Below are positions 41,410 through 45,943 of a stretch of 45,943 nt of DNA, piece by piece (position 1 is the stretch's first letter; each line of letters begins with the position of its first letter). A model generated the notes under the pieces. It did no database searches. It was not told the DNA's origin and saw only the letters and a program-made list of their open reading frames with translations. The position numbers were made by a program, and so were the translations under genes. The DNA lies in assembly GCA_910584055.1 (NCBI GenBank), contig CAJTZS010000033.1, positions 1-45,943 of the forward strand. The letters run 5' to 3'. The stretch comes from an uncultured Muribaculaceae bacterium. GTDB taxonomy: Bacteria > Bacteroidota > Bacteroidia > Bacteroidales > Muribaculaceae.

Positions 41410-41934
41410 ATGAAAAATACACTCGTAGTAATCGGTCACCCCTTTTGGCAAGGCTCTTCTGCCAACAAACGTATAATCGACTGTCTCGCAAAAATTGACG
41501 GGACAAACATTCAATACAGCAACATTGGTGTGCTCTACCCTGACGGAAACATTGACATCGATTCTGAACAGAACAAACTCATCGAGGCAGATGTAATTGT
41601 CTTCCAATTCCCCATTCAATGGTATGGGGCGCCGTCAATAATGCATAAATATATGGAGGGTGTCCTATCCTACGGTTTCGCCTATGGCGATGGAGGAGAC
41701 AGACTGAAAGGCAAACACTTCATCGCCTCCTTCACTGCCGGCGGTCCCGAAGAGGCCTACACCGGCAAATATGGCTACACCACCGACCAACTGATGATAC
41801 CCCTCAAGGCTATGGCAAGCTACTGCGGCATGACCTATGACAGTTACGTTGTCTCCTACGGCATGTTCCACGCCCCTGACGCAACATGCCTTGACCACGC
41901 GCGCCGCTTAGCCGACCGCATCGCCGCCCTCTGA
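41410..41934 (+). CDS. NAD(P)H-dependent oxidoreductase, flavodoxin-like fold
   Basis: This protein of about 174 residues is of the KefF/MdaB/NQO type. It starts KNTLVVIGHPFWQGSSANKR, and the flavin-binding VFQFPIQWYGAPSIMHKYME is near residues 68-87. A SFTAGGPEEAY loop follows. Such enzymes reduce quinones or other electrophiles with a flavin cofactor. An ATG two codons upstream (41404) is also possible. The gene lies between the SDR and the AraC regulator, a combination that suggests an inducible redox or detoxification set. The end (DHARRLADRIAAL) is matched by the zeta kinase. Confidence 0.88.
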   Translation: MKNTLVVIGHPFWQGSSANKRIIDCLAKIDGTNIQYSNIGVLYPDGNIDIDSEQNKLIEADVIVFQFPIQWYGAPSIMHKYMEGVLSYGFAYGDGGDRLKGKHFIASFTAGGPEEAYTGKYGYTTDQLMIPLKAMASYCGMTYDSYVVSYGMFHAPDATCLDHARRLADRIAAL

Positions 41935-42006
41935 CCACCACTACCCCCTCTGCGGATTCCACCCGTTCGAAGATCCTGCAGAACTCAATCATTTCGCAAA
42001 ATGTAG

Positions 42007-42088
42007 GGATGCACCCTGGTGCATCCGCCATCCGGCTATGGGAACATGCCCGGGAGGATTATATCTTTTTAGATATGTCCTCTCGGGT
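42007..42088. repeat. Two palindromic units in a gene-free stretch
   Basis: GGATGCACC (42007-42015) and GGTGCATCC (42018-42026) form a perfect 9-bp palindrome. At 42049-42088 CCCGGGAGGA and ATATCT pair with AGATAT and TCCTCTCGGG to give a hairpin of about 16 bp. The TGTAGGGATGCACC...GGTGCATCC form resembles dispersed intergenic palindromes of Bacteroidales genomes. The gap 41935-42251 (317 bases) has no gene; an extra hairpin CGGCC-TTTG-GGCCG lies at 42176-42189. Confidence 0.6.
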
Positions 42089-42222
42089 GTATATTATAGA
42101 TATCATAACTCCTCTTGGTAAATTGGATTAAAAACAGTATATTTGACTCAAAAAATTGGCTTTGCCACCGCGAACCGGCCTTTGGGCCGACATTCGCTAT
42201 TTTTTTCATCGAATATTCTTCG

Positions 42223-42230
42223 TATATTTG
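42223..42230 (+). promoter_or_regulatory. Promoter -7 element for the AraC gene
   Basis: TATATTTG fits TAnnTTTG and lies 22 bases before the ATG at 42252, with T-rich sequence about 20 bases upstream. Confidence 0.5.
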
Positions 42231-42251
42231 CACATGTAAACCCGCTTCTAA

Positions 42252-43169
42252 ATGGGAAATATTCTCGAAGTCAATAGCGTCAGCGATTTCAGCGCATACC
42301 ACGGACTTACTGACCGGCATCGGTTGGTAAGCGTCATTGACTTTGAAGAGATTTCGCCGGTTCGCCACAGCCTCAACCAATATGGCGTGTACGGACTGTT
42401 CATGCATAGGAATCTTTCGGTTGACCTTACATATGGGTGTGGGAAATATGACTACACCAACGGCACACTGATATGTGTCGCCCCCGGACAGATAGGTGGC
42501 AAAGAAGATAACGGCGACAAAATAGAGCTTGATGGATGGGCTTTGCTTTTTCATCCCGACTTTCTGCATGGCACATTGCTGGAAAAACGAATAAAGGATT
42601 ATTCATTCTTCGATTACCGAATAAACGAGGCCCTGCATATGACGGAAAATGAATATGACATATTCGCCACTTTCATGCGACAGATTAAAGAGGAACTGGA
42701 AAACAAAGATGATGACGTACAGGACAGCATAATAGTAGGCTATATTGAACTTATGCTTAATTTCTGCCGCAGGTTCTATAACCGCCAATTCATCACGAGA
42801 AAACTTGAAAATTCAGATATCCTGACAAAGTTTGAATCCTTGTTGCACGAATATTTCAAAAACGGCAATCAGGCAAATTCAGGCCTCCCTTCCATGCAGT
42901 ATTTTTCTGACAGGTTATGCCTCTCATCCAACTATCTCGGTGACCTGATCAAGAAAGCTACCGGCAATACGGCCACACACCATATACGTAAATATGTGAT
43001 CCGAGAGGCGAAAAACCTTCTTGCTTCAGGTATGACAATCTCCGAAACAGCCTATTCTCTCGGTTTCGATTTTCCACAGCATCTGAGCCGTATGTTCAAA
43101 AAATATGAAGGCATCTCCCCTTCTGAATATATCTCTTCTTTCAAGACTTTCAAGAAAGTGTTCAAATAG
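42252..43169 (+). CDS. AraC-family transcriptional regulator
   Basis: This 305-residue protein has an N-terminal cupin-like sensing region (residues 1-170) and a C-terminal double helix-turn-helix (about 205-300). The latter shows LCLSSNYLGDLIKKATGNTA and the second-HTH pattern ISETAYSLGFDFPQHLSRMF, ending KYEGISPSEY. Regulators of this size commonly control adjacent oxidoreductase genes in Bacteroidales, so the SDR/flavodoxin-fold pair upstream is the likely target; this is inference. The effector is unknown. Confidence 0.9.
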   Translation: MGNILEVNSVSDFSAYHGLTDRHRLVSVIDFEEISPVRHSLNQYGVYGLFMHRNLSVDLTYGCGKYDYTNGTLICVAPGQIGGKEDNGDKIELDGWALLFHPDFLHGTLLEKRIKDYSFFDYRINEALHMTENEYDIFATFMRQIKEELENKDDDVQDSIIVGYIELMLNFCRRFYNRQFITRKLENSDILTKFESLLHEYFKNGNQANSGLPSMQYFSDRLCLSSNYLGDLIKKATGNTATHHIRKYVIREAKNLLASGMTISETAYSLGFDFPQHLSRMFKKYEGISPSEYISSFKTFKKVFK

Positions 43170-43179
43170 ATAATTATCA

Positions 43180-44151
43180 ATGCGTGGCTTATTCTATATA
43201 ATCATTCTGCTCGTCATCACCGGATGCAGCTATTCAAGTTCTCAGTCTAAGGATCTTGACAAGGCTCAACGCCTTATGGACAGCGACCCCGGGGCTGCCC
43301 TTACAGAACTCAACGGCTTCGATGTGTCGGAATTCCGGGATTCAGCCACAATGGCCCGATGGGCGTTGCTTTATAGCGAAGCTATGTTGGCCAATAACCT
43401 CGCCGCTCCCACCGACACGATTATAAATATCGCTGTCAACTATTACGGCATACATAATCATAGGGAAGAATTTCAGAAAGCCTCCCGGATTAAAGCCCTT
43501 TCACGCTCTTCCTCCAATAAGGATGAGCTTGCCACCGCCCTATACCTCCAAAAGGAAAAGGAGTTTTTGCTGTATAAAGAGAGGGTGAAACGCGAACAAA
43601 CTCTTTTTGTCGGTCTAATCGTTCTCCTTATCGCTCTCGGTATTATAGTCTGGATGCGTCAACGGCTCAAAATCAAGTCGGCACAGAATGATGCGCTGAT
43701 GGCTGAAGCTTCGGCTCTTAATGAGTGTATCGAGTCAAAAGCCGGCGACTTGAGCCGATTGGAAGCAACGCTTCATGGACTCCTTGAAAACCGTTTTACA
43801 CTCATTGACTCCCTTTGTCAAACTTATTACGAATCACAGGGGACAAAGACCGAACGTAAGGCTATTGCAGATAAAGTGAAAACCGAAATCGAGGCTGTGC
43901 GCACTGAATCATTTGCCGACATGGAGAAAGCGGTAAACGATTGCCGCGACAATATTCTGATTCGTATTAAGTCAGCTCTCCCAGATATCAAGACCGAAGA
44001 CTATCAGTTGGCAACCTTCCTTGCAAGCAACCTCTCGACCCGCACGATAAGCCTTCTTCTCGGTGAGTCAATAGATGTGATCTATAAAAGGAAGTCCCGG
44101 CTTAAACAAAGACTTTTAGCCGTCAACACCGATTTTTCAGAGATATTCTGA
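43180..44151 (+). CDS. Membrane-anchored HTH regulator with lipobox and one transmembrane helix
   Basis: This 323-residue protein has an N-terminal lipoprotein-like signal (FYIIILLVITGC) and a helical, TPR-like sensor region up to about 140 (DLDKAQRLMDSDPGAALTEL). One transmembrane helix follows (about 143-160; LFVGLIVLLIALGIIVW), then a coiled coil and a LuxR-like C-terminal HTH (TFLASNLSTRTISLLLGESI). Bacteroidales use such one-component regulators beside outer-membrane transport genes. It lies directly before the receptor gene and is 10 bases after the AraC gene. Confidence 0.8.
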   Translation: MRGLFYIIILLVITGCSYSSSQSKDLDKAQRLMDSDPGAALTELNGFDVSEFRDSATMARWALLYSEAMLANNLAAPTDTIINIAVNYYGIHNHREEFQKASRIKALSRSSSNKDELATALYLQKEKEFLLYKERVKREQTLFVGLIVLLIALGIIVWMRQRLKIKSAQNDALMAEASALNECIESKAGDLSRLEATLHGLLENRFTLIDSLCQTYYESQGTKTERKAIADKVKTEIEAVRTESFADMEKAVNDCRDNILIRIKSALPDIKTEDYQLATFLASNLSTRTISLLLGESIDVIYKRKSRLKQRLLAVNTDFSEIF

Positions 44152-44242
44152 GCCAATTTATATCCTGTCAGTTTTTTTGCCTACCATTCTACATAATTAT
44201 TTAATTTATAATATATTACAATTCTACATGTCAGACTTTTAT

Positions 44243-44275
44243 TTTGGTTGTCAGCCCCATCTGTGAGTAATTTTG
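44243..44275 (+). promoter_or_regulatory. Promoter of the outer-membrane receptor gene
   Basis: TTTG (44243-44246) and TAATTTTG (44268-44275) are 21 bases apart, close to consensus. It is 25 bases before the ATG at 44300, so the damaged receptor gene still has an intact promoter. Confidence 0.65.
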
Positions 44276-44299
44276 CATCAAAAATTTTACTCACATCCC

Positions 44300-45904
44300 A
44301 TGAATGCCTAAATCATTATCTCAATCGCCACTGCAGTTTTGAGCTCTGTAATTTTCACAGCCAAGGCTCAAGAATCAACCGACAGCCTGACACGCGAACT
44401 TCAGGAAGTAATAATAACCGCCAGGCAGCCTGCAACGAAATTAGTGGGAACCACATTCGTCTCCACTATCCCCGGAAGCAATCTCGCAGACATCGGCAAC
44501 GCTCTCGATGTGCTCGCCCAGCTTCCGATGATTAAGGTTGAAGACAACAATGTCAGTGTCATCGGAAAGGACAACATAGAAATTTACATTGATGGGCGAC
44601 CCATGCGCGACGCCCTGGAACTGCAACATATCATTTCGTCAAGCATCCGCAAAGTGGAGTTACAGATGGCTCCAGGAGCGGCATATGGAAGCTTAACAGG
44701 CGCAGTGCTGAAAATCTTCACCAAGCGCAATTTAGCACAAGGATTGTCTGTCACCGACCAATTCCAACTGCAACGTCGTCGCCGCTGGTCTGTCTTGAAC
44801 TATCTCGCGCTCAACTATCGCCTCGGAGTCTGGGATATATATCTTAACGGTTCTTTCAACCATAACGACAATATCGTCAAAGGCACAACCATGAACACCC
44901 TCATTTACGAAGGGAAAGAAACATATGTTGGAGGATCACAATACAACCGTTTCCACTCAGAGTCCAGTACGGTCCGTTGCGGTTTTAACTATGCGCATGG
45001 AAACCAATCCTTCGGAGCATATTACTGTTACAATCCCGAACGCGGCGATTTCAATAACACCGGCTCCGAATGGCTTGACAATGAGTCGCCGCTTTCAAGG
45101 GTAATCAACATAGACAGCCGCCCTAACAGCCATCTCGTTTCCTTGTATTATGAAAATATCTTCGCTGATAAGTACACCCTACATTTCGATGGCGATTACC
45201 GGCACTCCCTTGCCGAGAATTCCGTTGCAACCACTTATCCCGATGCCGTCACCGGAGATGTAAACTCCAACGACAGTCGCCATTCAACCCTTTGGGCAGG
45301 CAAGCTTTACCTTAACTTTCCACTTGCCAAAGGTGATTTCAACATAGGCACTCAGGATAGCTATACGCACACATCTTTAGACTATCGGATGCTTAACGCC
45401 TCGGTCGGTCAGTACATTCCTTCATCGCTGACAAACGCCCGGCAGACCTCCGCAGCCGTATTCGCCTCCTGGGCACGCATGTTCGGTAAATTCAACATGT
45501 CGGTAGGTGCAAGATATGAATATGTAGACTATGATTTCAAAGTCAACGGAAAGCGTGACGAAGATATAAGTCACAGCAGCCACCTTCTCACGCCCGATAT
45601 ATCGCTCGGATATTCATTTAATGACCGGTCCCATGTTGCCCTCAGCTATAAGATGGCAACTGTCAAGCCGCCATATTCACAACTTACAAGCTCGCTCTCA
45701 TATGTAGGACGGCATGAAATAGAGGGCGGCAATCCGGCACTTCGTGACGAGAGGATGCACAACATCCAACTGTTCGGAATGTGGAACGACTTTATGCTCC
45801 AAACAGAACTGACACGCAACATCGACACATATGCCTTTGTAAAGCAGCTATATCCAGCCGAGAATCTCCAGTTGCTCATGCATCCTATAAATATTAGACA
45901 TTAG
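44300..45904 (+). pseudogene. TonB-receptor-like outer-membrane protein, early stop and short 3' end
   Basis: Reading from the ATG at 44300 gives M-N-A-stop (TAA at 44309-44311). In the same frame it continues as the rest of a signal peptide, IISIATAVLSSVIFTAKA, and a plug domain (ELQEVIITARQPATKL; IEIYIDGRPMRD; GAAYGSLTGAVLKI). Beta-barrel strands follow. The nonsense codon would be AAA in an intact signal peptide. Translation from the TTG at 44339 would make a protein without a full signal. The barrel ends after about 530 codons, at HPINIRH, shorter than the 700-800 residues usual for this family, so the 3' part also seems lost. The call is pseudogene unless the stop is bypassed. Confidence 0.7.
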
Positions 45905-45943
45905 AAATTCTTAAGTTGTTATATTCACGCACGTACGCGCGAT
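45905..45943. other. Window edge after the truncated receptor
   Basis: These 39 bases contain no gene. They include ACGCACGTACGCGCG, an alternating sequence unlike the receptor coding DNA, so the receptor may have been cut by an insertion or rearrangement whose body lies outside this window. This cannot be decided from what is shown. Confidence 0.3.

Noticed and set aside
1..45943. CRISPR array, tRNA or rRNA genes, complete insertion sequences
   Set aside because: No regularly spaced direct repeats, no cloverleaf with TTCRANNC arm, no rRNA segment and no transposase frame were seen in any gap.

Overview
The window looks like chromosome from a gut Bacteroidales bacterium, most likely a Muribaculaceae-type genome. 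This rests on several traits: Bacteroidota-type promoters (TAnnTTTG about 20 bases after TTTG or TTG) before many genes, the rpmB-rpmG-DUF4295 cluster, a fused lpxC-fabZ gene, a sphingolipid-type serine palmitoyltransferase, a sodium-pumping methylmalonyl-CoA decarboxylase operon, and a lipobox/one-TM/HTH regulator next to an outer-membrane receptor. No rRNA, tRNA, CRISPR array or complete insertion sequence is visible.

1-4.3 kb: a TetR regulator with a decayed partial duplicate of its own 3' end, tsaD (t6A tRNA modification), a CinA-type amidase, ribosomal protein genes L28 and L33 with the small DUF4295 gene, a 26-bp perfect terminator hairpin, and a small outer-membrane barrel protein on the other strand.

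4.4-15.9 kb: nine tightly packed plus-strand genes that look like one operon: nadE, tsaC, a polyprenyl-phosphate sugar transferase, a ClC channel with CBS domains, fmt, then menD-menB-menC-menE (menaquinone). The end of menE lies in a 19-bp inverted repeat enclosing a long folded element. A Crp/Fnr regulator follows.

16.9-30.7 kb: lipid A genes (lpxD, lpxC-fabZ, lpxA) on the minus strand, divergent from mce-mmdA-oadG-biotin carrier-mmdB (the methylmalonyl-CoA to propionyl-CoA sodium pump). Then come a pRiA4b-like protein, a small unknown protein, spt, a GH43-type glycosidase and dnaK, mostly separated by clear intrinsic terminators.

30.7-35.6 kb: the most interesting segment. A metallophosphoesterase with a disrupted C-terminus is divergent from rtcB (RNA ligase). 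Next is a tightly coupled four-gene operon: WYL regulator, DEDDh exonuclease, a degenerate FtsZ/tubulin-like protein without a recognisable GTP-binding loop, and a two-helix membrane protein. rtcB and the WYL operon share an upstream sequence motif, so they are probably one regulon. A frameshifted HTH gene lies beyond.

35.6-45.9 kb: accessory and partly decaying DNA. It holds a zeta-toxin-like kinase with a small overlapping upstream gene, an AAA/DUF234 ATPase, a frameshifted second zeta copy, a lipoprotein, a folded intergenic element before a 7-alpha-hydroxysteroid-dehydrogenase-like SDR, a flavodoxin-fold oxidoreductase, palindromic repeats, an AraC regulator, a membrane-anchored HTH regulator, and an outer-membrane receptor gene with a stop at codon 4 and a shortened 3' end. 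The window ends just after that gene.
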